Positions 1-7,114 of a DNA stretch of 16,517 bases are shown one piece after another. The first letter of the stretch is position 1. Every line of letters starts with the position of its first letter. A model generated the notes under the pieces. That model did no database searches. It was not told where the DNA came from and was given only the letters and a program-made list of their open reading frames with translations. This DNA comes from Loktanella sp. Its GTDB lineage: Bacteria; Pseudomonadota; Alphaproteobacteria; Rhodobacterales; Rhodobacteraceae. The position numbers and the translations under genes are program-made. The stretch covers positions 1 through 16,517 of the forward strand of contig PUNR01000048.1 in assembly GCA_003551805.1 (NCBI GenBank). The letters are read 5' to 3'.

Positions 1-929
1 CAGAAGTCGGCACGACCGACATGATGGACACCGCCGATCAGCAGGTCGCGCCATCTGACCTGATCAACCGTGACCTGTATGCCAGCAGCGCAGACATGGC
101 GCCCGGTTTGGTCCCCGGCACGGTGGAAGAACCTACCGATGACTGGGACAACGTAGGTTCGATCGACGACCTGATCCTGACCCCCGACGGTCAGATTGAC
201 GCAATCATCGTGGATGTTGGCGGCTTTTTCGGCATCGGCGCGCGTCAGGTGATCGTCGAAATGTCCGAAGTGACACTGGTTGATGAAACAGGGTCCGAAG
301 GTGAATTCTTTGTTGTCTACAACGGCGTGTCGTCTGAACTGGAAGACCGGCCAGAACTTGACCGTTCCGCAGTAACCGACGCTGGCAACAGCTTTCATAC
401 CTCTGGCAACACGGCTGTCGGGTCTGACGAAGGTCTGACGGAAGAGGCCGTAACAGAAGCGCCGCCTGCGCCAGAAACCGACGATGCGACCGAAACCGAG
501 ATGGTCGATGAAACGGATCCAATGGCACCAGCGGATGATGCTGCCACAACCGGTATGACCGACGAAACAGACCCGATGGTTCCGGCAGATGATGCGGCAA
601 CCACGCAGACAACAGATGCGGACCAGCCGTTTCTGTCAGGCGACGAACGCAGTGCGTTGACGGCCGATGACCTGATGGGGACCAACGTCGACGATATGTC
701 CGGCGAACGTGTTGGCAGCATCTCTGATATCGTACTGAGCGACGATGGTATCGTAGAGAATGTCATCATCAACGTGGGTGGCTTCCTTGGGATCGGTTCG
801 AAATCGGTCGCAGTGGGCTTCGATGAAATCGACCTTGTCCGTGAAGAAGGTGCGATGTCGACCAGCTTGCGTGCGACGACAACAATCACCGCTGACCAGT
901 TCGACAGCATGCCCGAATGGGACGGTTAA
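1..929 (+). CDS. PRC-barrel domain protein, two barrels, 5' end missing
   Basis: The frame is open to the left edge of the window. The first ATGs (21, 24) have no ribosome binding site, so the gene very probably starts upstream and the N-terminus, perhaps with a signal peptide, is not visible. Counting from the ATG at 21, two PRC-barrel-like units are seen: residues about 41-87 and about 216-273. Each carries the VGSI(D/S)D segment, then a (V/I)xVGGF(F/L)GIG turn and a final (D/E)xxLV strand. They are joined by a very acidic Ala/Thr/Pro-rich linker of about 120 residues that contains a duplicated 18-residue unit. The family occurs in photosynthetic reaction centre H subunits, RimM and many uncharacterised, often exported, alphaproteobacterial proteins; no enzymatic function is known for such two-barrel forms. 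The strongly acidic composition fits an extracytoplasmic protein of a salt-tolerant bacterium (inference). It ends at a strong terminator, so it is transcribed separately from the next gene. Confidence 0.82.
   Translation, partial: EVGTTDMMDTADQQVAPSDLINRDLYASSADMAPGLVPGTVEEPTDDWDNVGSIDDLILTPDGQIDAIIVDVGGFFGIGARQVIVEMSEVTLVDETGSEGEFFVVYNGVSSELEDRPELDRSAVTDAGNSFHTSGNTAVGSDEGLTEEAVTEAPPAPETDDATETEMVDETDPMAPADDAATTGMTDETDPMVPADDAATTQTTDADQPFLSGDERSALTADDLMGTNVDDMSGERVGSISDIVLSDDGIVENVIINVGGFLGIGSKSVAVGFDEIDLVREEGAMSTSLRATTTITADQFDSMPEWDG
507..614 (+). repeat. Tandem 54-bp in-frame duplication in the linker
   Basis: Two adjacent 54-bp units encode 18 residues each, starting DETDPMAPADDAATT and DETDPMVPADDAATT. 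They lie between the two PRC-barrel domains. Synonymous differences between the copies show that this is not a very recent duplication. It probably lengthens a disordered spacer. Confidence 0.8.
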
Positions 930-951
930 AAACACTTTAGCACCATGTTTG

Positions 952-980
952 AAAGGCCGGGCAATTGCCCGGCCTTTTTT
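952..980 (+). terminator. Rho-independent terminator after the PRC-barrel gene
   Basis: A perfect inverted repeat, AAAGGCCGGGC then AATT then GCCCGGCCTTT, is followed by further T residues, giving a run of six T at 975-980. It starts 22 bases after the stop codon. The hairpin is GC-rich and the loop is AATT. Confidence 0.93.
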
Positions 981-1045
981 GTGGGGTTTCCATTCGGTGA
1001 TAACTGCACGCAGAATAGGCGGGACACAAACAAAAGGCCGCTGTG

Positions 1046-2011
1046 ATGACTGATAAACCTGTCCTGCTGATCCCCCGCAAATTGGCGCCCGCTGTTCTGG
1101 CACGTGCGCAAGCCACTTATGATGTGATTCTTAACGAAGATGATCATGTCATGACCCGCGACGAACTTGTCGCCGCCTGCCAGAATGTTGATGCCGTGCT
1201 GCCGTGCCATTCCGAGCATTTCAACGCCGAGGTTGTCGCGGCATTGCCTGCGCGCCTGAAAATCATCGCCAACCATTCAGTCGGCGTCGATCACGTCGAT
1301 CTGGGCGCGGCCAAGGCACGCGGGATTGTCGTGACCAATACGCCCGACGTGTTGTCCGACGCGACAGCGGAAATCGCAATGCTGTGCATGTTGGGCGCAG
1401 CGCGGCGCGGGTCCGAAGGTGACAGGATGGTCCGCGAAGGCCGCTGGAATTTCTGGTCGCCCGCGTTCATGGTGGGCCGTCAGGTCACGGGCCGCCGCTT
1501 TGGTGTGCTTGGCATGGGGCGGGTTGGTCAGATTACCGCTGACCGTGCGCGCGGGTTTGGTATGGAAATCCACTATCACAACCGCAGCAGGCTAAGCCCT
1601 GATAAGGAAAAAGGCGCTATTTTCCATGATACAGTCGAAAGCCTGCTGGCAGTGTCGGATGTGCTGTCGCTGCATTGCCCCAGCACGCCCGAAACAACAG
1701 GGCTGATCAACGCACGCACGTTGGATTTGCTGCCCGAGCGTGCAATTCTCGTCAACACTGCGCGCGGGGCACTGGTGGATGAGGACGCGCTGGTTACCGC
1801 ACTGAAAAGCGGGCGCTTGTTCGCGGCAGGGCTGGATGTGTTCCGCGATGAACCGGGTGGTAACCCCGCTTTGGCGGATTTGGACAATGTGTTCATGTTG
1901 CCCCATATCGGGTCAGCGACCTTTGAAACCCGCGATGCAATGGGATTCCGTGCCTTGGACAATCTGGATGCATTTTTTGCGGGTGACGCACCGGTTGACC
2001 GTTTAGTGTGA
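1046..2011 (+). CDS. D-isomer-specific 2-hydroxyacid dehydrogenase (glyoxylate/hydroxypyruvate reductase-like)
   Basis: A 321-residue cytoplasmic NAD(P)-dependent oxidoreductase that reduces 2-oxoacids to D-2-hydroxyacids, or the reverse. The Rossmann motif GMGRVG is at about residues 156-161. The family's catalytic set is present: Arg240 in NTARGALVDE, Glu269 in FRDEPGG and His287 in LPHIGSAT. After the second Rossmann strand comes HNRSR, with a basic residue and serine where NAD-specific members have an aspartate. This favours NADPH and so a glyoxylate/hydroxypyruvate reductase role (inference). The length is normal for the family. ATG 1046 is preferred over the overlapping GTG 1043 because AAGG at 1034-1037 is well placed. 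The gene stands between two terminators and so is probably monocistronic. The exact substrate cannot be read from the sequence, though the neighbouring TRAP importer of the 2-oxoacid type makes a link possible. Confidence 0.9.
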   Translation: MTDKPVLLIPRKLAPAVLARAQATYDVILNEDDHVMTRDELVAACQNVDAVLPCHSEHFNAEVVAALPARLKIIANHSVGVDHVDLGAAKARGIVVTNTPDVLSDATAEIAMLCMLGAARRGSEGDRMVREGRWNFWSPAFMVGRQVTGRRFGVLGMGRVGQITADRARGFGMEIHYHNRSRLSPDKEKGAIFHDTVESLLAVSDVLSLHCPSTPETTGLINARTLDLLPERAILVNTARGALVDEDALVTALKSGRLFAAGLDVFRDEPGGNPALADLDNVFMLPHIGSATFETRDAMGFRALDNLDAFFAGDAPVDRLV

Positions 2012-2016
2012 CCCTC

Positions 2017-2050
2017 TGCGCAACAACACGTCCTCAGGTTGCGCATTTTT
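2017..2050 (+). terminator. Rho-independent terminator after the 2-hydroxyacid dehydrogenase
   Basis: An inverted repeat TGCGCAAC (2017-2024) / GTTGCGCA (2038-2045) with a 13-base loop is followed directly by TTTTT (2046-2050). It lies six bases after the stop codon and isolates the dehydrogenase from the TRAP operon. Confidence 0.85.
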
Positions 2051-2084
2051 GTACATTAATTTCGTATGTTAGCGCAAAACGCGC

Positions 2085-2159
2085 CTTCCTGTCCCTAAGG
2101 AAGCTTGCCTTTGAAAGATTGGTGAGTAATTCTTACCAGATCGGGGCCTTCGGGTTTCG
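2085..2159 (+). promoter_or_regulatory. Structured leader of the TRAP operon (three successive inverted repeats)
   Basis: The 130 bases between the terminator and the binding-protein gene hold three small dyads. The first is CTTCCT/AGGAAG (2085-2090 / 2098-2103). The second is TGGTGAG/CTTACCA (2120-2126 / 2132-2138, one mismatch). The third is a seven-pair stem with three G-U pairs capped by a C(TTCG)G tetraloop (2142-2159), ending 11 bases before the GGAGG ribosome binding site. The middle dyad could be an operator with TGGT/ACCA ends; the last could be an RNA hairpin that affects translation. No convincing -35/-10 pair was found. The function is inferred from position only. Confidence 0.35.
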
Positions 2160-2180
2160 CAAAATTTCTGGGAGGAAACT

Positions 2181-3341
2181 ATGAAAACCAAATCGAACCC
2201 AACAAGTTCGACCAAGCTGTCGCGTCGGTCGTTTCTGAGCAAGGGTGCAGTCGGGGGGACTGTCGCTGCGGGCGCCGCGCTAAGTGCGCCTGCGGTTCTG
2301 GCACAGGCACCAATTCAGATGCGGATGCAGACATCTTGGCCTGCTTCAAACATCTGGCAGCAATTCGCACAGAACTATGCCGACCGTGTCGAGGCGATGT
2401 CCGGTGGCCGGATCAGCGTTGACGTGCTGCCAGCGGGTGCCATCGTTGGCGCGTTTCAGGTGATGGATGCGTGCAGTGACGGTATTTTGGATGCGGCCCA
2501 TTCCGTGCCACCATATTGGTACGGCAAATCCAAGGCCTCGTCTCTGTTCGGCACTGGCCCCGTTTACGGCGGTGACGCGATCAACCTGCTGGCTTGGTTC
2601 AACGAAGGTGGCGGTGACGAACTGTACCGCGAATTGACGCAGGACATCCTTGGGCTGAACGTTGTTGGCCGTCTGGGCTATCCGATGCCGTTGCAGCCGT
2701 TCGGCTGGTTCAAGAACGAAGTCAACACGCTGGCCGATATGCAAGGCTTCCGCTATCGCACCGTGGGTCTGGCTGCCGATCTGTTGCAGAAAATGGGCAT
2801 GAGCGTCGCCCAGCTGCCCGGCGGTGAAATCGTGCCTGCGATGGAACGCGGCGTGATTGATGCGTTCGAATTCAACAACCCGACATCTGACCGCCAGTTC
2901 GGTGCGCAGGACGTGGCCAAGAACTACTACCTTGGTTCGTACCATCAGGCGTCGGAAACGATCGAATACATTTTCAACAAGGATTTCCTTGACGATCTTG
3001 ATGACGATCTGCGCGCAATCTGTATGCACGCGGTGGAAGCTGCGACACTGAAGAACATCGGCTTTGCGCTTGATTCCTATTCTGCCGACCTGCAGGGCCT
3101 GGTCGACGAAGATGGCGTCACTTTGCATACCACTTCGGACGAAATCCTGAATGCACAGCTTGATGCATGGACCGAGCTGGAAGCAGAGCTGATGGAAGAA
3201 GATCCGTTCATGAAGAAAGTCCTCGACAGCCAGCGCGCCTGGAACGAGCGGACAGCCTATTACCAGATCATGAACAACGGGAACGCAAGCCAGGCACGCG
3301 CCTACGAGCATGTTTTCCCCGGTCGTCTGAACCAAGGCTAA
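2181..3341 (+). CDS. TRAP transporter solute-binding protein (DctP superfamily, TakP-like), Tat-exported
   Basis: The periplasmic receptor of a tripartite ATP-independent transporter; it delivers a carboxylate solute to the DctQM membrane pair encoded next. The 386 residues begin with a Tat signal: twin arginines R15-R16 in SRRSFLSKG, a hydrophobic Ala/Gly stretch, and a probable cut after VLA at residue 41. The mature part has the DctP fold signatures. These include GWFKNEVNTLADMQGFRYRTVG (about 175-196), which aligns with the region holding the carboxylate-binding arginine in TakP, and LPGGEIVPAMERGVIDAFE (about 212-230). From memory it resembles Rhodobacter TakP, which binds pyruvate-type 2-oxoacids. 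Key differences in the pocket cannot be judged here, so the substrate is open. The GGAGG at 2171-2175 fixes the start. The gene is separated from dctQ by a stem-loop, a usual arrangement when the receptor is made in excess. Confidence 0.93.
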   Translation: MKTKSNPTSSTKLSRRSFLSKGAVGGTVAAGAALSAPAVLAQAPIQMRMQTSWPASNIWQQFAQNYADRVEAMSGGRISVDVLPAGAIVGAFQVMDACSDGILDAAHSVPPYWYGKSKASSLFGTGPVYGGDAINLLAWFNEGGGDELYRELTQDILGLNVVGRLGYPMPLQPFGWFKNEVNTLADMQGFRYRTVGLAADLLQKMGMSVAQLPGGEIVPAMERGVIDAFEFNNPTSDRQFGAQDVAKNYYLGSYHQASETIEYIFNKDFLDDLDDDLRAICMHAVEAATLKNIGFALDSYSADLQGLVDEDGVTLHTTSDEILNAQLDAWTELEAELMEEDPFMKKVLDSQRAWNERTAYYQIMNNGNASQARAYEHVFPGRLNQG

Positions 3342-3359
3342 TATCACAGAGACAAGATA

Positions 3360-3388
3360 GTGCCCGGCAGCCACGGCTGCCGGGTCAC
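3360..3388 (+). promoter_or_regulatory. Intercistronic stem-loop between the binding protein and dctQ
   Basis: CCCGGCAGC (3363-3371), loop CACG, and GCTGCCGGG (3376-3384) form a perfect nine-pair stem. It is extended by GTG (3360-3362) / CAC (3386-3388) across one bulged T. There is no T-run, so it is not a typical terminator. Such hairpins after periplasmic binding-protein genes often protect the upstream mRNA or cause partial attenuation, raising the ratio of receptor to membrane subunits. That role is inferred here. Confidence 0.7.
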
Positions 3389-3408
3389 TTGCGTCAGATA
3401 GGTTGCAA

Positions 3409-3993
3409 ATGCTCAGCTATATTAAATTCGCAGACGCAGTATCGGGTTGGTTCGGCAAGATGTTCGCGTGGCTCGTGATCCTCATGGTGGCCGGCACATC
3501 TTACGAAGTTTTCATGCGCTATGTGTTGAACAAGCCGACGCCTTGGGCGCTGGATGTGTCGTTCATCATGTACGGCACGCTATTCATGATGGGCGGGGCC
3601 TATACCCTGTCGGTGGGCGGGCATGTGCGCGGTGATTTTCTGTACCGGTTGTGGCAACCGCGCACACAGGCGCGTGTCGATCTGGTGCTTTATATCCTGT
3701 TTTTCTTTCCGGGCGTGCTGGCACTGGTCTTTGCAGGCTGGAAATATGCCGCGCGGTCATGGAGCTATGCCGAAGTATCGGTCAACAGCCCTGCCGGTAT
3801 CCCGATTTATCAATTCAAAACTATCATAGCCGTCGCCGGTGTGCTGCTGGTCATACAAGGGATCGCGCAGGTGATGCGCTGTCTGATCGCGATCCGCGAC
3901 AATCAGTGGATGGTCGCTGAAGTCGACGTGAAAGAAACCGAAGATCTTTTGATCGCACAGGCGTCAGAAGCAAAGAAGGACGTCAGCAAATGA
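3409..3993 (+). CDS. TRAP transporter small permease (DctQ family)
   Basis: The small membrane subunit, 194 residues, which pairs with DctM and helps dock the loaded binding protein. Four hydrophobic segments are visible, at about residues 17-39, 49-70, 91-112 and 137-160. The family hallmarks are present: E33..RYVLNKPTPWALD in the first helix and loop, and GGAYTLSVGGHVRGDF after the second helix. The C-terminal tail is charged and cytoplasmic. The open frame also has a TTG at 3403, but ATG 3409 is preceded by AGG at 3400-3402 and gives the normal N-terminus. The stop codon overlaps the dctM start (ATGA at 3990-3993), indicating translational coupling. DctQ proteins diverge strongly, but the position between receptor and DctM makes the call firm. 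Confidence 0.93.
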   Translation: MLSYIKFADAVSGWFGKMFAWLVILMVAGTSYEVFMRYVLNKPTPWALDVSFIMYGTLFMMGGAYTLSVGGHVRGDFLYRLWQPRTQARVDLVLYILFFFPGVLALVFAGWKYAARSWSYAEVSVNSPAGIPIYQFKTIIAVAGVLLVIQGIAQVMRCLIAIRDNQWMVAEVDVKETEDLLIAQASEAKKDVSK

Positions 3994-5408
3994 CAGACCC
4001 CCAAGTTGCCTTGTCGATGCTTGGCATCTTTATCATTCTCGTTTTCCTTGGATTCCCGATTGCTTTCACCCTGATGGCGATGGGTATCGGCTTTGGCTAT
4101 TATGCCTTTTACGATCCCAACCGGATGTGGCGCGCCTTTAACCGGCTCGACGAAGATGCGGGGTTGTGGGAATCCGTCAATTTATGGGTCCAAGGATTTT
4201 TCAATAACCGAATATTCGACCTGTTCGTCAATCAGACCTTTACGGTCATGTCGAACGAGGTTCTGACCGCGATCCCGTTGTTCCTGTTCATGGGGTACAT
4301 CGTTGAACGCGCCAATATTGTTGACCGTCTGTTCACCACCCTGAACATCGCCGCCAAAGGCATGCCCGGTTCCATGGGGATCGCGGCGCTGATCACCTGC
4401 GCCCTGTTTGCGACGGCGACGGGAATCGTGGGCGCTGTTGTGACGTTGATGGGCCTGCTGGCGCTGCCTGCGATGCTGAAGGCACGTTACAACACCAGCT
4501 TTGCCGCTGGCATTATCTGCGCCGGTGGCACCTTGGGTATTCTGATCCCTCCGTCGATCATGCTGATCGTCTATGCGGCATCGTCGGGCGTGTCGATTGT
4601 GCGGCTTTACGCAGCGGCCCTTTACCCCAGCCTTGTGCTGGTGGGGCTGTATCTGGCCTACATTATCGGCCGGTCGATCATCCAGCCTAGCTTTGCACCG
4701 AAACCGACCAAGGAAGAAGTGCCCGACATGCCGTGGGGCAAGCTGTTGTGGCTGTTGTTCACGTCACTGGTGCCGCTGGCGTTTCTGATCCTTGCTGTGC
4801 TTGGGTCGATCCTGTTCGGCCTTGCCACCCCGACCGAAGCTGCATCCATCGGTGCATTGGGCGGGATCTTCCTTGCCATCGCTTATCGTGCCATGACGTT
4901 CGAAAGGTTGCGCGAAAGCGTTTATCTGACCGTCCGCACCACTGCGATGGTTTGCTGGTTGTTTGTCGGGTCATACACTTTTTCGTCGGTGTTTTCCTAC
5001 CTTGGTGGCGAACACCTGATTTCGGAATTCGTGATGGGGTTCGATCTGACACCATTCCAGTTCCTGATCATGGCGCAGCTGATCATCTTCTTGCTAGGTT
5101 GGCCTTTGGAATGGTCCGAGATCATCATCATCTTCGTGCCGATCTTCCTGCCGCTTTTGCCCTTGTTCGGGATTGATCCGTTGTTCTTTGGCATTCTGGT
5201 GGCGCTGAACCTGCAGACATCGTTCCTGACCCCGCCGATGGCGATGTCGGCCTATTACCTGAAAGGGATTGCACCTCCCGAGGTTCAGTTGTCCCATATC
5301 TTCAAGGGTGTGATGCCGTTCCTCCTGATGGTGTTTATCGCCATGGCGCTGATGTATCAGTTCCCCGCGCTGGTCTTCTCGTTGCCGGAGGCTCTTTATG
5401 GCCGATAA
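3990..5408 (+). CDS. TRAP transporter large permease (DctM family)
   Basis: The 472-residue ion-coupled transport subunit. It is hydrophobic throughout, with about 12-13 helices, and carries the two characteristic re-entrant regions: GGTLGILIPPSIMLIVYA (about 179-196) and LFGLATPTEAASIGALGG (about 275-292). The protein is longer than the usual 425-440 residues because of a polar insertion after the second hydrophobic segment (about residues 41-85, with RMWRAFNRLDEDAGLW). This also occurs in the large-permease subgroup that goes with TakP-like receptors, as far as I recall. AAGGA at 3976-3980 serves the start. The last 11 bases overlap the amidase gene, whose ribosome binding site GGAGG lies inside dctM, so transporter and amidase are co-translated from one mRNA. 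Confidence 0.95.
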   Translation: MTDPQVALSMLGIFIILVFLGFPIAFTLMAMGIGFGYYAFYDPNRMWRAFNRLDEDAGLWESVNLWVQGFFNNRIFDLFVNQTFTVMSNEVLTAIPLFLFMGYIVERANIVDRLFTTLNIAAKGMPGSMGIAALITCALFATATGIVGAVVTLMGLLALPAMLKARYNTSFAAGIICAGGTLGILIPPSIMLIVYAASSGVSIVRLYAAALYPSLVLVGLYLAYIIGRSIIQPSFAPKPTKEEVPDMPWGKLLWLLFTSLVPLAFLILAVLGSILFGLATPTEAASIGALGGIFLAIAYRAMTFERLRESVYLTVRTTAMVCWLFVGSYTFSSVFSYLGGEHLISEFVMGFDLTPFQFLIMAQLIIFLLGWPLEWSEIIIIFVPIFLPLLPLFGIDPLFFGILVALNLQTSFLTPPMAMSAYYLKGIAPPEVQLSHIFKGVMPFLLMVFIAMALMYQFPALVFSLPEALYGR

Positions 5409-6783
5409 TACCCAGATAAGCGCGGCGAAGGTCGCCCAGATCATCGGGCTTGATCCACTGACCATGCGTGACCGGCTGGCATCGGGACTGCTGAAGGTGA
5501 CGGATGTCGCAGCCGCCTATATCGCGCAGGTCAAAGCGCGCGAGGGCGATGTGAAGGCATGGTCATGGTTGGAAGAACAGCATGTCATGCAAGAGGCCGC
5601 TCGGCTGGATGCCCTGCGCAAGGCCGGCCTGCCGATTGGTCCGTTGCACGGCATGCCGGTGGCGGTGAAAGACATCATCGACACCAAAGGTATCCCTACC
5701 GAAAATGGCACTGTGCTAGATAAAGGGCGTGTCCCCGGGGCTGATGCCGCTGTCGTGCGCAAGCTCAAGGCGGCGGGTGCCTTTGTAATGGGCAAGACCG
5801 TGTCAACCGAACTGGCCTTTATGGCGCCGGGCAAGACCACCAATCCGGTAAACGCCAACCACACACCGGGCGGATCATCACAAGGGTCGGCTGCTGCGGT
5901 GTCGGCAGGTATGGTGCCGCTGGCGATTGGCACGCAAACCGGCGGATCGGTGATCCGGCCTGCGGCCTATTGCGGGATCTACGGGTTCAAGCCCAGTTTT
6001 GGCGCGATCCCCCGCACCGGCATTCTGCCGCAATCGCCGTCGCTGGATACGGTCGGGGTCTTTGCGACATCCATCGAAGGTCTGGCAATGCTGGGGGATG
6101 CGCTGTTTGGCGATGATCCGGCGGACAAAACCACATCCCCCGCAGCCCCGCCACGGCTGCTGGAAACAGCCTTGTCAGATGTGCCTGTGCGGCCCAGCTT
6201 TGCAATCATGACGCAGATGCCGGGTGCCACACCCTGCCCTGACATGCGCGCCGCCATGGAAGAAATCAGCGCCTTGCTGAATGCCACCAGCTTTCCACTG
6301 GACCTGCCCACCATCTTTGACGAGGCCGCAGAAATCCGCGAACGGATCAATTTTGCGGAAATGGCGAAATGCTATTACGCCTATGAAAACCGCGGGCGCG
6401 ACGCACTGGCCGATGTGACGCTAGCTGCCATCGACAAAGGCAAATCCATTCTGGCGCGTGATTACATCGCTGCACTGGACTGGCCAAAGATGCTGAACGC
6501 CGCATTGGACGAAGTGTTCGAGCGCTGCGACGTCATCATCTGCCCCGCGACACCGACACCGGCCCCCGAAGGACTATCTTCGACGGGCAGTGCCATTTAC
6601 AATGGTCTGTGGACGTTGGCAGGTCTGCCCGTCGTCACCTTGCCATTGTTTGAAGATTCGCACGGCATGCCGATGGGTCTGCAGATTGTCGGCAAACACG
6701 GGCACGATGCGCGTTTGTTGCGGACTGCACGCTGGTTACTTAATGAAATCAAAGTCACAAGCGAGGAACTGACCGATGCTTGA
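5398..6783 (+). CDS. Amidase-signature family hydrolase
   Basis: A 461-residue cytoplasmic amide hydrolase of the amidase signature (AS) family. The Ser-cisSer-Lys triad is complete: Lys91 in VAVKDIIDTKG, cis-Ser160 in PGGSSQGSAAAV, and nucleophile Ser184 in GTQTGGSVIRPAAYCG. The 24-residue gap between the two serines is the family norm. GatA is unlikely: there are no gatB/gatC neighbours, and the sequence has GGSSQGS and GTQTGGS instead of GatA-type signatures. The substrate cannot be deduced from the sequence. The gene overlaps dctM by 11 bases with a perfect GGAGG at 5387-5391, so the likely substrate is what the TRAP system brings in, for example an amide, N-acyl amino acid or similar acid (inference). 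Its end overlaps a small membrane-protein gene by eight bases. Confidence 0.93.
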   Translation: MADNTQISAAKVAQIIGLDPLTMRDRLASGLLKVTDVAAAYIAQVKAREGDVKAWSWLEEQHVMQEAARLDALRKAGLPIGPLHGMPVAVKDIIDTKGIPTENGTVLDKGRVPGADAAVVRKLKAAGAFVMGKTVSTELAFMAPGKTTNPVNANHTPGGSSQGSAAAVSAGMVPLAIGTQTGGSVIRPAAYCGIYGFKPSFGAIPRTGILPQSPSLDTVGVFATSIEGLAMLGDALFGDDPADKTTSPAAPPRLLETALSDVPVRPSFAIMTQMPGATPCPDMRAAMEEISALLNATSFPLDLPTIFDEAAEIRERINFAEMAKCYYAYENRGRDALADVTLAAIDKGKSILARDYIAALDWPKMLNAALDEVFERCDVIICPATPTPAPEGLSSTGSAIYNGLWTLAGLPVVTLPLFEDSHGMPMGLQIVGKHGHDARLLRTARWLLNEIKVTSEELTDA

Positions 6784-6931
6784 CCGCTCTTTGTCCATCT
6801 TTGCCTTTCTCGGGCTCGTCGCTTTTCTGGCCGTGCTGGTGTTCAAGTTGCAGCGCACCGATATCACCGTGATCGTCACCTTGACGCTGATATTGGCCGG
6901 ATGGGACGTGTTTGGCCGCAAGAAAAGCTGA
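6776..6931 (+). CDS. Small two-helix membrane protein at the end of the TRAP-amidase operon
   Basis: This 51-residue frame starts at an ATG that overlaps the last eight bases of the amidase gene and ends at TGA 6929-6931. The product starts MLDRSLSIFAFLGLVAFLAV. It shows two hydrophobic segments, about residues 6-24 and 29-46, separated by a short polar turn with KLQRTD, and it ends in a basic tail (GRKKS). AGG at 6764-6766 gives a ribosome binding site nine bases from the ATG. Overlap with the upstream gene, sensible codon use and a clean two-helix pattern all speak for a real gene. I do not recognise the family. It may be an accessory of the transporter or a separate small inner-membrane protein. 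No terminator follows it. Confidence 0.68.
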   Translation: MLDRSLSIFAFLGLVAFLAVLVFKLQRTDITVIVTLTLILAGWDVFGRKKS

Positions 6932-6946
6932 CACCAGCCGGCCGAT

Positions 6947-7075
6947 ATGGCATTGCAGGCCGTGCCGGGCGGGCGCGTCCAGATTTGGTATGGTAAGCAA
7001 ACTTATGTGTTCAACCGCGCCAAAGGGACCCCTTCGCCTGAAAACCGCTTGACCTTTGCCCCCCCGACAGGTTGA
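6947..7075 (+). CDS. Possible 42-residue small protein upstream of yidC
   Basis: An ATG-to-TGA frame of 42 codons begins MALQAVPGGRVQIWYGKQTY. The product is basic and soluble, with an aromatic core (QIWYGKQTYVF) and a Pro-rich end; about two-thirds of third positions are G or C, like the neighbours. It lies in the same frame as the preceding 51-codon gene, separated only by that gene's TGA and five codons, so the two might be parts of one frame. The ribosome binding site is weak. I do not recognise it, and it could be a chance frame in the roughly 180-base gap before yidC. Confidence 0.33.
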   Translation: MALQAVPGGRVQIWYGKQTYVFNRAKGTPSPENRLTFAPPTG

Positions 7076-7114
7076 ACGGCCCCTGATTATTATGTGGGAA
7101 ACAGGTGTTTTCAG

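Noticed and set aside
395..910. - strand Ser/Val-rich frame opposite the PRC-barrel gene
   Set aside because: Its composition is the mirror of the acidic Thr/Asp repeats on the + strand; no start signals.
2346..3374. Long open frame of 342 codons on the - strand across the TRAP receptor gene
   Set aside because: It is the antisense shadow of a well-supported gene with signal peptide and family motifs. The translated product shows no domain, and it has no promoter or ribosome binding site.
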